The notes beneath the pieces are model-generated. The model saw only the letters and a list, made by a program, of their open reading frames with translations. It did not search any database and was not told the origin of the DNA. Source: Vicinamibacterales bacterium (GTDB taxonomy: Bacteria > Acidobacteriota > Vicinamibacteria > Vicinamibacterales > UBA823). From it: 64,000 nt of DNA. Numbering within the stretch: position 1 is the first letter of the stretch; the number at the start of each line of letters is the position of its first letter. The position numbers and the translations under genes are program-made. The stretch is taken from the NCBI GenBank assembly GCA_036012125.1, contig DASCOS010000011.1, forward strand, positions 1 to 64,000. The letters run 5' to 3'. Below are positions 17,180 through 26,192 of the stretch, in pieces.

Positions 17180-17401
17180 GGTGGACCTCAGAATCAGGGT
17201 TGTATAGGAACCGAATTCCCACAGCACGATCACGTGCCAATTACGAGGCCATCCTCCCATGAGGCTCAACAGGAACGCAAGCGCACGTTAACCTAGACGC
17301 AACAACAGCCAGCTGAGGCTTGCCAATGAACGCGATGGACGTCTCGGTAGCGCTCTTCGACTGCTCGTGGCAAGATGGTTCAAGGATTTATGGAGGTTGG
17401 T

Positions 17402-18592
17402 ATGCGTAGACGCCTAGAACTGTTTCTAACGATTGTAGTGATCACTGTCGGCCTGTGGCCAGTTGTCCTGTCCCAGACCGCTGATGACCGCGTGCGCGCG
17501 CGCGACTTAGGCATTACACCTGGGGTGTTTCCGCCGGGTGAGTTAAACGCTATAACTGACGTCGCCGGGGTAAGCGTTGGACACACTACAATCATTGCTG
17601 GCGAGAATATTCGCACCGGCGTCACCGCCATCGTGCCGCACAGCAGCAATCTTTTCCAAGAGAAGGTAGCCGGTGGCGTGTTTGTTGGTAACGCGTTCGG
17701 CAAGCTGGCGGGGTCCACACAGGTCGAGGAACTGGGCACTATCGAAACTCCAATTGTACTGACCAACACGCTGAGTGTCGGCACGGCCGTGGAAGCAACG
17801 GTTGCGCATACTCTCCGGCGCGAAGGTAACGAGGACGTAAGGTCAGTTAATGCTGTGGTCGGTGAGACCAACGACGGTGGATTGAATGACATTCGAGGAC
17901 AGCACGTTACTCCCCTCCATGTCTGGGCAGCCATCGACAACGCGACTAGTGGACCTGTCACCGAAGGGTCGGTTGGTGCTGGTACCGGCACACGTGCGTT
18001 TGGTTGGAAGGGTGGCATCGGCACTTCTTCACGGCACTTGCCCGCACGCTTCGGTGGCTATACCGTCGGTGTTTTGGTCCAAAGCAACTACGGCGGCGTT
18101 TTGATGATGGACGGAGTGCCGATTGGTGAAGAGTTAGGCCGTTATTCATACTCACCACCGCCACAGGCGGGAACACTTCCGTCAACATCGCCCGTCGATG
18201 CAACCAACGAAGGCAGCGGGTCAGTCATGATTGTTGTGGCCACCGACGCTCCGGTGGACGCACGAGATTTAAAGCGGATCGCGGCAAGGGCGGTGTTCGG
18301 CCTCGCGCGCACGGGTTCGTCTTACGGCAACGGTAGTGGCGATTTCGCGATCGCCTTCACGACGTCTTCCGAAATGCGGTCTCGATTCGGTGAACGGACG
18401 CCCCGCCCACGCTCGATACTGCAACCCGATGCCGTGTCACCGCTCTTTCAAGCAACACTGGAGGCGACGGAGGAGGCAGTCTACAACTCCCTGCTCCAAG
18501 CAACCACCGTTACTGGCAATGGCCGAACCGCAGAAGCGATTTCCATCGAGCGTGTAAAGAGAATCCTTCGAAAGTATGGGCGGGGACGATAG
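17402..18592 (+). CDS. P1 family peptidase (DmpA-like L-aminopeptidase/D-esterase)
   Basis: A 396-residue self-cleaving aminopeptidase of family S58/P1. The start at 17402 has GGAGG 5 bases upstream and opens a signal peptide (RLELFLTIVVITVGLWPVVLSQ), so it is periplasmic. The mature N-terminus has LGITPGVFPPGELNAITDVAGVSVGH, diagnostic of the family. The cleavage/nucleophile site is expected in NEGSGSVMIVVATDAPV (Gly-Ser, about residue 280). TGSSYGNGSGDFAIAF further on helps form the active site. The family releases N-terminal amino acids from peptides and amides, some with D-specificity. Its neighbours are a threonine dehydratase downstream and the SelA-like enzyme divergent upstream. Confidence 0.9.
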   Translation: MRRRLELFLTIVVITVGLWPVVLSQTADDRVRARDLGITPGVFPPGELNAITDVAGVSVGHTTIIAGENIRTGVTAIVPHSSNLFQEKVAGGVFVGNAFGKLAGSTQVEELGTIETPIVLTNTLSVGTAVEATVAHTLRREGNEDVRSVNAVVGETNDGGLNDIRGQHVTPLHVWAAIDNATSGPVTEGSVGAGTGTRAFGWKGGIGTSSRHLPARFGGYTVGVLVQSNYGGVLMMDGVPIGEELGRYSYSPPPQAGTLPSTSPVDATNEGSGSVMIVVATDAPVDARDLKRIAARAVFGLARTGSSYGNGSGDFAIAFTTSSEMRSRFGERTPRPRSILQPDAVSPLFQATLEATEEAVYNSLLQATTVTGNGRTAEAISIERVKRILRKYGRGR

Positions 18593-18619
18593 GTTATGGT
18601 GACGTAAGACCACTCCTCC

Positions 18620-19606
18620 ATGGCAACGAACCGACATATTTCCCTTGAAGATATTCGCGACGCCGAGGGCGCGATATATGCCGTGGCCGTGCGGACACCA
18701 TTGGTTCGCCTACCGGTACCAGACAATTCACCCCTAGGACGAACGAAGTCCTCAGAGTTGTATCTAAAGCTTGAAACCTTACAACCAATTGGTTCTTTCA
18801 AGATTCGAGGCGCCTATAACACCGTCCGGCAACTAACACCGGATCAACTGTCGCAAGGTGTCTGGACCGTTAGTGCAGGCAATGCAGGGCAAGGAGTGGC
18901 GCTGGCCGCTCGGACGTGCGGTGCCAAATGCTCGGTGATGGCTATGGACACAGCACCAATCACTAAGCTTGCTGCGATCGAACGCTTCGGTGCCCAGTTA
19001 GTCAAGGCCAGCCACGACGAATGCTGGCAAGCGGTTGAGAATCACGCGTCGGAACGAATGGATGGCGTGTTCGTCCACCCGTTCGATGACAACCGGTTCA
19101 TCGCAGGAAATGCGACCGCTGGACTTGAAATTCTTGAAGACCTGCCAGACGTCGACGCGGTCGTTGCTTCGATTGGTGGCGGCGGATTGATCGCAGGTAT
19201 TGGTAGCGCGCTACAGGCACTAAAGCCCGACACAAAGATTCTAGCGGCCGAACCAGAGACCGCTTCACCGCTGGCTACATCGTTCCAGGCTGGAACAGCC
19301 AGTCGGTTTCCCAACTGGGAGGCTTCGTTCGTGGACGGCGCTGGTGGAAAAACCGTCCTCCCATCAATGTGGCCGCTGTTGTCGAGTCTCGTCGACGATT
19401 CCATTGTCGTTTCACTCAAAGAAGTCGCGTACGCTATGCGTTTAATTGCAGAACGTACGCGAGTGATCGCGGAGGGCGCTGCGGCCTGCGCCGTGGCGGC
19501 TGCGCTAACCGGGCGCGCCGGTAGCGGAAAGATTGTCGCGATCATCTCTGGCGGTAATATCGACCTCCCGAAGTTCGCTGCGTTGACAGCGGACAGCACG
19601 GATTAG
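18620..19606 (+). CDS. Threonine/serine dehydratase (PLP, fold type II)
   Basis: A 328-residue cytoplasmic enzyme that deaminates threonine or serine to 2-oxobutyrate or pyruvate. The PLP lysine lies in GSFKIRGAYNT (about residue 58). SAGNAGQGVALAA is the substrate loop and GGGGLIAGIGSAL the phosphate-binding glycine loop (about residue 190). Length suits catabolic-type or serine racemase-like enzymes: there is no C-terminal ACT regulatory domain, so it is probably not feedback-inhibited by isoleucine. It lies 27 bases behind the peptidase gene and is probably in the same transcript. Ureidosuccinate-lyase-like relatives cannot be excluded. Confidence 0.85.
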   Translation: MATNRHISLEDIRDAEGAIYAVAVRTPLVRLPVPDNSPLGRTKSSELYLKLETLQPIGSFKIRGAYNTVRQLTPDQLSQGVWTVSAGNAGQGVALAARTCGAKCSVMAMDTAPITKLAAIERFGAQLVKASHDECWQAVENHASERMDGVFVHPFDDNRFIAGNATAGLEILEDLPDVDAVVASIGGGGLIAGIGSALQALKPDTKILAAEPETASPLATSFQAGTASRFPNWEASFVDGAGGKTVLPSMWPLLSSLVDDSIVVSLKEVAYAMRLIAERTRVIAEGAAACAVAAALTGRAGSGKIVAIISGGNIDLPKFAALTADSTD

Positions 19607-19740
19607 CGTATCGGGAGCCGGACCATACCCCACACAGCTAGAGGCGAATACGCGGCCAAAGCCTTCTGCACATCACCGCACCCACCAGTAGACAAATCTT
19701 CCACGTTGATACGCGGACGACTGTCCGATAGCGTAGACAC

Positions 19741-19769
19741 TTGCCGCATCGCAACGGTCGGTTTAGAAT
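19741..19769 (+). promoter_or_regulatory. Promoter with -10 six bases before the ATG (leaderless start)
   Basis: TTGCCG (19741-19746), a 17-base spacer and TAGAAT (19764-19769) precede the ATG at 19776. Transcription would begin at or near the A of the ATG, and there is no ribosome binding site, so the mRNA is probably leaderless. Confidence 0.5.
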
Positions 19770-19775
19770 TTCCGA

Positions 19776-20234
19776 ATGTCTCGGAAGTCGGTCGCTCAGT
19801 CAGGGTGTGCACTCTGTGGCGTTAAGGAGGTGTCCGAGCCTCGCGGCAAGGCCCGCTATTGTCCTGACTGCTGGGATAAGAAGATTGCCGTCGAAGAAAT
19901 CGTCGCACGTGAGTTCGAACTCAAGCGCTATATCCGCGCGGAGAACGCTGAGAAGTATCTCGTCTATCACTCGACTATCAAGCGCCCCTGTGGACAACTT
20001 GTGGTCTTAGACGATGGTTATGATCTGTTCCTTACACTTGTGCTCTACCCAATCTTCGCTTGGGACGACCCTGCCTACCATCTCAGCGGTGACCCAGAGG
20101 GGCGTTCATTCTCCGATCTCGTTATCGATAAGGTAGCCGCTGAAGTCGTTGAACCCTGGGGTGGCGGCCGGTGGCATTTAGAGGTCTTCCGGGCAGCTAA
20201 TCCAGAACCCGAGGAATGGAACGGCGAAATGTGA
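19776..20234 (+). CDS. Small zinc-ribbon-like protein of unknown function
   Basis: A 152-residue cytoplasmic protein. The N-terminus has two CxxC pairs (CALC at residue 11 and CPDC at about 29), a zinc-ribbon or treble-clef finger. The remainder is acidic and aromatic (FAWDDPAYHLSGDPEGRSF, PWGGGRWHLEVF), with no family I can name. There is no signal or membrane segment. The gene appears to be leaderless from its own promoter. Nothing nearby suggests its partner. Confidence 0.6.
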   Translation: MSRKSVAQSGCALCGVKEVSEPRGKARYCPDCWDKKIAVEEIVAREFELKRYIRAENAEKYLVYHSTIKRPCGQLVVLDDGYDLFLTLVLYPIFAWDDPAYHLSGDPEGRSFSDLVIDKVAAEVVEPWGGGRWHLEVFRAANPEPEEWNGEM

Positions 20235-20261
20235 TCTGCTGCGGAGGTATTTCGCCAAACA

Positions 20262-20290
20262 TTGTGGTTTCTGTCCACTGGTCCTATAAT
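20262..20290 (+). promoter_or_regulatory. Promoter of the lipoprotein gene
   Basis: TTGTGG (20262-20267) and a perfect TATAAT (20285-20290) are separated by 17 bases, 41 bases upstream of the ATG at 20331. Confidence 0.6.
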
Positions 20291-20330
20291 CCGTCTGCTT
20301 AGTGGAAATTACGCAACTCGGGAGGGAGTT

Positions 20331-20888
20331 ATGAAGCGCCTCAATCTCATATTTGCCGTCGCCTTGGTCAGTATCGGCTTGACGACGATCGGATGTGGTG
20401 GGTCGAATGGCGATGATGCCGGTGCCACGCCAGCCGAGGAGGCTGCAGTAGCGGCCTTGCCAACCACCCCAGTGGCTAGTGCCGGGGTCGAGGGCGAAGC
20501 TGAGGAACGGCCTCGGTTCATCGCGCCGATTCGCGGTCCCGCTGATATCGCGTACCTCGCGCCGGACACCACGGTTGAAAGCGGCGAGGTCGTCACCAGG
20601 ATTGTTCTGCAGAATCGAGCGACCGGGGCGATTGCTGGCCTGAAGGTCGACGAGTTCTGGTGGGATTCCGACCGAAATCCACTGCCCGGTGACACGCAGC
20701 GATTACGCGAACCACTTATGCCTGGTGAGGTGGCCACGATCGAACTACGCGTCCCCCGCGACAACCGCATGAACCAGAATCAATATAGTTTCAGTCACGC
20801 CAACGGACAGATTAATGCCCAGCTGGTCGAAGAACTCCCGGATCCTGAACCAGAAGAGGAGTCCGAGGGCGGGGAAACTGAAAGCTAG
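20331..20888 (+). CDS. Small lipoprotein of unknown function
   Basis: A 185-residue lipoprotein. The signal peptide MKRLNLIFAVALVSIGLTTIGC ends in a usable lipobox (TIGC), and GGAGGGAG precedes the ATG at 20331. A low-complexity Ala/Glu/Pro linker (about 25-65) leads to a beta domain (DTTVESGEVVTRIVLQNRA, VDEFWWDSDRNPLPGDTQ, PGEVATIELRVP). This resembles a small immunoglobulin-like or FxLYD-type fold, often placed in the cell envelope. The acidic tail (PDPEPEEESEGGE) has no known role. It has its own promoter and terminator, so it is a single-gene unit. Confidence 0.75.
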   Translation: MKRLNLIFAVALVSIGLTTIGCGGSNGDDAGATPAEEAAVAALPTTPVASAGVEGEAEERPRFIAPIRGPADIAYLAPDTTVESGEVVTRIVLQNRATGAIAGLKVDEFWWDSDRNPLPGDTQRLREPLMPGEVATIELRVPRDNRMNQNQYSFSHANGQINAQLVEELPDPEPEEESEGGETES

Positions 20889-20914
20889 CGTATTGGCACG
20901 GCGGGAAACGACAT

Positions 20915-20940
20915 GGGGCCAGCGAGCGTCTGCTGGCCCC
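20915..20940 (+). terminator. Rho-independent terminator of the lipoprotein gene
   Basis: A perfect 9-bp stem (GGGGCCAGC / GCTGGCCCC) with an 8-base loop is followed by GTTTC. It stands between convergent genes and may work in both directions. Confidence 0.65.
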
Positions 20941-20995
20941 GTTTCACGTACGGGGCCTTGTTAAAACAAACCGCGGGGGCTTTCGCAACCCATCC

Positions 20996-23104
20996 TCATG
21001 GAGTCGGATGTAAGCGAAACGGTACCTCACGCATGACCACTGCGTTTCGATCAATCCGCGAACGTGCCTCCGTACGCAAAATATAGAGACCAGGGTCAAC
21101 TCCTTGCAGTGGAATTTGGAGCGCGTGCCCATACCCGCCGCGCTTGCCCTCTAGCTCATCACTCGAGCGGACGTCGTTCACATTGAAGACGACGCGTCCG
21201 TCGTCAGCCGTGATCGTCGTAGTAATGTCCACCGTGTGCTCACGGTCCACTTCGTTGTCATAAATCTCTACGAACACGAATAGCTGATCACCTAACTCAA
21301 AATCACGAAGCGTGGTTGGTTGGGTCGGCAACACATCCTGAAACTGCTCATCGGATTTGACCGCCGGCGTCCGACTCGCATGAACGGACGCTATCGCAAT
21401 ACCACTCATCTCTATCGGTCCTTCAGAAAAATCTGGAACCTCGAGGTCATACAAGATACTTCCACTCCGACTGCTACCCGTTTCAATTGCCGCCACCCGC
21501 ACCTGGTACCGCCCCGGCTCGAGATCAAATCGGGAATTCAACTTCAAGCCGTGATTTGATACCGCCTCGTACGCTTCCGGTGGTAACTCGAGAGGTATCG
21601 AGAGGGTTTCACCACCAGCGATCTTGTTTTCCTCATCGAGAATAGTGAGCGACAACTCAATCGTGTCCTCAAAGTGTCCGTTCTTCTCAGTGAAGGTCAG
21701 AGCTTGCCCACCAATTTCAGCCATGAAGGCAACTGACGACTTTGGGCGCTCTCCCAGAAACGGTGCCGCCGAGACGCGTAACGTGAGCCCGCTTACCGGC
21801 AACGGGTTCGTCATCACCTCACGGAGTTCGTCAGAGGCACCTTCTATCTCGGCGAGCTCCATTCTAGGCTCGTTACCTCGTGGCGCCTGGTACCCTTTCC
21901 GCGAGCGGACAACAAGGCCAGGACGGGTGACACGTACTTCAATCTCTCGGTTCCGACCATCACGCCGGTCGTTGGTTGGATAGTAGCCAAATACATAGTA
22001 AGAACTGTTATCCTCAACGATTCGGGTGAACGCGTTCGACAGGTCGTTCGAGTTTATAAACGCCATGCCACCTGTCCCGTCGGCCAGATCCTGTAAGTTG
22101 TCCTGCGCCAATCTGAGGTTGTACCGGAGTGAATCGTTCCGAAGTCCCGTCTCGCCGCCAGTAAATCGGTCGTCTTGGATGAGCGAAGCTTCGATCTGGT
22201 CTGAACCAATAGTTGTCATACCACGAGGGTCGAGGGTATAGAGCGCGACATTTGCCTGGGCAGCCGCACCTATGGTCCGCTCCAACTCAGACGCAATCGT
22301 TGAAGCGTATGGCGAATTGAAAACGTCGTAGATGTCGTAGTCGATCCCTTGGCTCATAAAGACCACGGCTTTTCTGCGACCGCGCACACCCGAAAGCCAG
22401 TCCGAAAGTTCCCGGAGCGTTCCTAGCGTGGCACGCGCCTTGGTGCCCCGCTCAAAGTCGAGTTCGTCTACAACGCGACTGTTATGAAAATCTTCCTGGC
22501 TGAGGTATCGGAAATAAGTATCGTTCCGCCCCATCACGCTGGAACGGGCACCTTGCCCTGCAAACTTATCCACGGCCTCCAAGAGTAGGCGCTGATGACC
22601 AGTGAATCCCTGTGACACATCGGTACGCCCGCTCGCAAAGAAAACAGCAGTGAGGTCATTAGCACCGATGTGGCGCTCGATAAATTCCTTGGCAGCTGCT
22701 TTAACGTAGGCCGTGTGTAGTGGTGTTGTCTGTAAATCATCGAGAAGGAGAACGAACAATCTGCCTTCGAACGGCCGCTCGTTCGAACTGACGTCGGGCT
22801 CGATCAACTCAGACGAAACCAGCGTGCGCTCGGCACGCTCTATCGGAATATTGACAAGAGAAAAAGCGCTGACTTCTTGTACTTTCCCATCCTCGAAGAC
22901 CTTAAAGTCACTCAGGGCTAAGTCATCGATGAAATTTCCGTTCTCATCAGTAACAACCGCATCCACTTCGACATAATTAACTTCGAGTCTAAACGTAACG
23001 GGTGGCTGCTGCGCTGCATCCTGCGTCACTTGCTGGGCCAGAACGCCAATGGTCAACCACAGCGCTACCAGCCCAACCCCCACAGACAAGCGTAAGGAGG
23101 GCAT
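20996..23104 (-). CDS. Secreted VWFA-related Acidobacteria-type protein
   Basis: About 702 residues. The N-terminus MPSLRLSVGVGLVALWLTIGVLAQQ is a signal peptide, which is why I place the start at 23104; the frame extends to 23221 and no start has a strong ribosome site. Residues about 30-330 form the VWFA-related domain often seen in many copies in Acidobacteria (VDAVVTDENGNFIDDLALSDFKVFEDG, FVLLLDDLQTTPLHT, KAVVFMSQGIDYDIYD). The metal-ion site is of the DDxxT type rather than the full DxSxS. The rest is beta-sandwich rich (ELPPEAYEAVSNHGLKLNS, FVEIYDNEVDREHTV). A surface or secreted adhesion or scaffold role is likely but not shown. Confidence 0.85.
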   Translation of the reverse strand: MPSLRLSVGVGLVALWLTIGVLAQQVTQDAAQQPPVTFRLEVNYVEVDAVVTDENGNFIDDLALSDFKVFEDGKVQEVSAFSLVNIPIERAERTLVSSELIEPDVSSNERPFEGRLFVLLLDDLQTTPLHTAYVKAAAKEFIERHIGANDLTAVFFASGRTDVSQGFTGHQRLLLEAVDKFAGQGARSSVMGRNDTYFRYLSQEDFHNSRVVDELDFERGTKARATLGTLRELSDWLSGVRGRRKAVVFMSQGIDYDIYDVFNSPYASTIASELERTIGAAAQANVALYTLDPRGMTTIGSDQIEASLIQDDRFTGGETGLRNDSLRYNLRLAQDNLQDLADGTGGMAFINSNDLSNAFTRIVEDNSSYYVFGYYPTNDRRDGRNREIEVRVTRPGLVVRSRKGYQAPRGNEPRMELAEIEGASDELREVMTNPLPVSGLTLRVSAAPFLGERPKSSVAFMAEIGGQALTFTEKNGHFEDTIELSLTILDEENKIAGGETLSIPLELPPEAYEAVSNHGLKLNSRFDLEPGRYQVRVAAIETGSSRSGSILYDLEVPDFSEGPIEMSGIAIASVHASRTPAVKSDEQFQDVLPTQPTTLRDFELGDQLFVFVEIYDNEVDREHTVDITTTITADDGRVVFNVNDVRSSDELEGKRGGYGHALQIPLQGVDPGLYILRTEARSRIDRNAVVMREVPFRLHPTP

Positions 23105-23382
23105 CAACAATTTCACCAGTCGTTGTCGGCCCAAACGTCCCGTCGGACGCCAACACAAACCACCCCCCATTCCCCCAGATCTCATTCTCCCATTATAGGA
23201 AGTCCTTCCTCTTTCTCCCAATACGACGGTGACTGGGGCAAAAAATCCCCGAACGCCAGTATGACAGCCTGAACACTAACCGTCGGTAACATCACCCGTT
23301 AGTTGCCGAACATCCCAACCAACGCTAGCCAATCGACGTCCTATCACAAGAAGCCTGCGAACCAAGCGCTCTGCAGGTAGAC

Positions 23383-23391
23383 TGCTATACT
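23383..23391 (+). promoter_or_regulatory. Extended -10 promoter immediately before the M24 peptidase ATG
   Basis: TGC-TATACT (23383-23391) is an extended -10 element without a recognisable -35. Its last base is 7 bases before the ATG at 23399 and there is no ribosome binding site, which suggests a leaderless transcript. Confidence 0.45.
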
Positions 23392-23398
23392 CCAACTG

Positions 23399-24580
23399 AT
23401 GCCATTGGACATTTCGGCCATTCAGACAGCGCTTTGCGACGACGGGCTAGATGGGTGGCTCCTGTACGATTTCCACGGTTCCAACGAGATCGCGAGGCGG
23501 CTAGTTGGCTTATCCGGTACCGGCAAAATGGAGACCCGCCGCTGGTACTACTTGATTCCGGCGGAGGGCGAACCGCGAGGACTGGTGCACGCGATTGAGC
23601 GACACAACCTCGACACGCTGCCAGGCTCAAAACAAGTCTATGCAGATCGACAGCAGCTCGAGGTCGGGCTGCGGACACTAGTCTCCGGCCAGCGACGTCT
23701 TGCAATGGAATATTCGCCAAACTGCGCCATCCCATACCTGTCCCGGATCGATGCAGGCACAGTCGAACTGCTGCGACGCTTCAACATTGAGCCTGCTTCG
23801 TCAGGTAACTTGGTACAGCGCTTTGTTGCACGGTGGAACGAACGGGCGCTCGCGTCCCATCGGAAAGCCTCCGAGCGACTTCACCGGATCAAAGACCGAG
23901 CGTTCGATGAAACCGGCCGGGCATTACGAAACCGGACTGGGCCAACTGAACACGATTTACAGCAGCAAATGGTTGACTGGTTCGCTGAGGAAGGACTGGT
24001 CAGCGATTCGGCACCGGTTGTTGCCGTCCAAGAGCACTCCGGCGACCCACATTATCTTCCGCAAGCAAATAATAGCCGAGTTGTCAGCGCCGATATGCTC
24101 TTACTCCTTGATCTATGGGGAAAGTTGGACGAGCCCGACACAGTGTTTGCTGACATCACGTGGGTGGGCTACACAGGCCGGTCTGTACCAAAACCAATGC
24201 AGACAGCCTTCAGCGTCATCACTGCAGCCCGAGATAAAGCAGTTGAACTAATTGAGGCACGGGTCCAAGCTGAACAAGCACTGATGGGCTGGGAAGTCGA
24301 TCGCGCTGCCCGAGAAGTGATCCAGCTTGCTGGTTATGGAGATTGGGTATTACATCGTACCGGACACAGCCTCGGTGAACAGGTCCACGGCGATGGGGTG
24401 CATCTGGACGACTACGAAACTCACGATGATAGATGTCTGCTGCCTGGCACGGGCTTCACAATCGAACCAGGTGTCTACAGTAGCGAATTCGGTGTGCGAA
24501 CCGAGATAAACATGTACATCGGTGAGCGGGAGGCTCTGGTAACCGGGCCACGACAGACAGAGATTGTTACACTCGGCTAA
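23399..24580 (+). CDS. M24 family metallopeptidase (Xaa-Pro peptidase-like)
   Basis: A 393-residue cytoplasmic pita-bread-fold peptidase. An N-terminal creatinase-like domain covers about residues 1-155. The metal ligands of the C-terminal domain are visible in order: Asp in LLLLDLWG, Asp in FADITWVGYTG, His in HRTGHSLGEQVHG, Glu in TIEPGVYS and Glu in VRTEINMY. This full set supports an active di-metal enzyme cleaving Xaa-Pro or similar dipeptides. Its ATG lies directly after an extended -10, and it precedes the HtrA-type gene. It fits the peptide-degradation theme of the left part of the window. Confidence 0.88.
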   Translation: MPLDISAIQTALCDDGLDGWLLYDFHGSNEIARRLVGLSGTGKMETRRWYYLIPAEGEPRGLVHAIERHNLDTLPGSKQVYADRQQLEVGLRTLVSGQRRLAMEYSPNCAIPYLSRIDAGTVELLRRFNIEPASSGNLVQRFVARWNERALASHRKASERLHRIKDRAFDETGRALRNRTGPTEHDLQQQMVDWFAEEGLVSDSAPVVAVQEHSGDPHYLPQANNSRVVSADMLLLLDLWGKLDEPDTVFADITWVGYTGRSVPKPMQTAFSVITAARDKAVELIEARVQAEQALMGWEVDRAAREVIQLAGYGDWVLHRTGHSLGEQVHGDGVHLDDYETHDDRCLLPGTGFTIEPGVYSSEFGVRTEINMYIGEREALVTGPRQTEIVTLG

Positions 24581-24662
24581 GTACGCGACGATCAAATCAA
24601 CTGTCGCAACGGCGCTCACGCATAACGCCGCGGTAGGTCGGCTGAAAGTTTGGGAGGAATCG

Positions 24663-26174
24663 ATGTCCACGCGAAGAACAACCGTCTTTTCCATGGTGCT
24701 GATTGCTGTTGTCTCTATGGCCGTTGGCATGGTGCTCACGTCACGGTTAGACCTGTCGTCAAGTTCGTCGGCTCAATCGGTTAGCCTGCCGCCGACAAAC
24801 AGTGACCCGATAACAGGAACAATCGACGCTCAGACGTTTCGTCGCATCGCGACCGCCCAAACGCCAATGGTCGTGACCATCAGGACCGAATCACGTCGAT
24901 TAACACAGGACCTGACGGACTTCTTTGGTGGGGGCGACGACCTATTTCGACGCTTCTTTGGACAACCGGCGCCAGAGCAGGAACGCCCTCGTGAGGAATT
25001 CACCCAAGGTGCCGGTACCGGCTTTGTGATCGACGCAACAGGGTTAATCTTAACTAACAATCACGTTGTCGAAGACGCCACGAAAATTGAGGTGGGTTTT
25101 TTCAACGATGAAAGTGCCTTCTACGAAGCTCGCGTCGTGGGACGAGACCAGCTAACCGACAGTGCTCTTATCGAACTCGTCGATCAACCAGAACATGATC
25201 TCCCAGTCGCTAGATTTGGCGATTCGAGTCAGATACAACCTGGGGACTGGGTCATGGCCATCGGTAACCCGTTCAACCTGGCGCACACGGTCTCTGTCGG
25301 CGTAATCAGTGCGATAGGTCGGCCATTTCCTGTGGCTCCTGGTCGGCAACAAGATGTTCTCCAGACTGATGCGGCGATCAATCCTGGCAACTCAGGCGGC
25401 CCGTTGCTCAACATTCGCGGCGAAGTAGTTGGCATCAACACCGCGATCGTGAGCGACCGCGCCAGTAATCTTGGTATCGGTTTCGCGGTCCCGATAAATG
25501 CAGTCCTCGAATTGCTACCACAACTTCATGGTGGCAAAGTGACCCGTGGGCGGATTGGTGTGAACATCACTGCTGTGCAGCGGGAAGCCGTCGAACTATT
25601 CGGGTTACCCAATACACAAGGGGCGGTGGTCGCAAGCGTTGAACCTGACGGGCCGGCAGCACTAGGGGGCCTCGAACCTGGCGACGTGATTGTCGAGTAC
25701 AACGGGGATCTTGTGACCGATACAAGCGACTTGCAGAGCAAAGTAACCCGCACGGTTCCGGGGACCGAAGTGCCAATCACAGTTATGCGGGAACAGGAGC
25801 GAACAACCCTAGAAGTGACCATCGGGGAACTCGACCTGGAAGCCGAAGCCCAGCCACGTTCGGCCAGCAATAACAATGAGGATCAGAGTACTGGGTTCGG
25901 AATGACGCTCTCCGACCTCAACGGTGAGTTGTCACGGCGGCTTGGAGTTCCAAGTGATATTACAGGTGCAATCATTAGAGAACTCGAACCTCGAGGCGCC
26001 GCAGCACAGGCTGGCATGCGGCAGGGGGATATCATCGTCGAGGTTAACCGAGTCGAGGTCGATAGTGCCCGTAGTGCGGTGCGAGAATTGCAACTCGTCG
26101 ACTCCGGAGAACCGGCCTTCTTCCTGATTTGGCGAGACGGCACGGAGACCTTCGTTCAAGCGACTAAAGAGTGA
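24663..26174 (+). CDS. HtrA/Do-family periplasmic serine protease
   Basis: A 503-residue envelope quality-control protease. The start at 24663 has GGAGG 5 bases upstream, and residues 9-27 form a membrane anchor or signal. The trypsin-fold triad is His134 (TNNHVVEDA), Asp166 (DQLTDSALI) and Ser244 (INPGNSGGPL). Two PDZ domains follow: about 280-370 (GAVVASVEPDGPAALGGLEPGD) and 405-495 (GAIIRELEPRGAAAQAGMRQGD). Two PDZ domains match the DegP/MucD (Do) class rather than DegS. The family degrades or refolds misfolded envelope proteins. The upstream gap of 82 bases holds no clear heat-shock promoter. Confidence 0.93.
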   Translation: MSTRRTTVFSMVLIAVVSMAVGMVLTSRLDLSSSSSAQSVSLPPTNSDPITGTIDAQTFRRIATAQTPMVVTIRTESRRLTQDLTDFFGGGDDLFRRFFGQPAPEQERPREEFTQGAGTGFVIDATGLILTNNHVVEDATKIEVGFFNDESAFYEARVVGRDQLTDSALIELVDQPEHDLPVARFGDSSQIQPGDWVMAIGNPFNLAHTVSVGVISAIGRPFPVAPGRQQDVLQTDAAINPGNSGGPLLNIRGEVVGINTAIVSDRASNLGIGFAVPINAVLELLPQLHGGKVTRGRIGVNITAVQREAVELFGLPNTQGAVVASVEPDGPAALGGLEPGDVIVEYNGDLVTDTSDLQSKVTRTVPGTEVPITVMREQERTTLEVTIGELDLEAEAQPRSASNNNEDQSTGFGMTLSDLNGELSRRLGVPSDITGAIIRELEPRGAAAQAGMRQGDIIVEVNRVEVDSARSAVRELQLVDSGEPAFFLIWRDGTETFVQATKE

Positions 26175-26192
26175 ATCATCTTCACTAGACCC

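Noticed and set aside
17380-18024. 214-codon minus-strand frame over the P1 peptidase
   Set aside because: Shadow of the well-supported peptidase.
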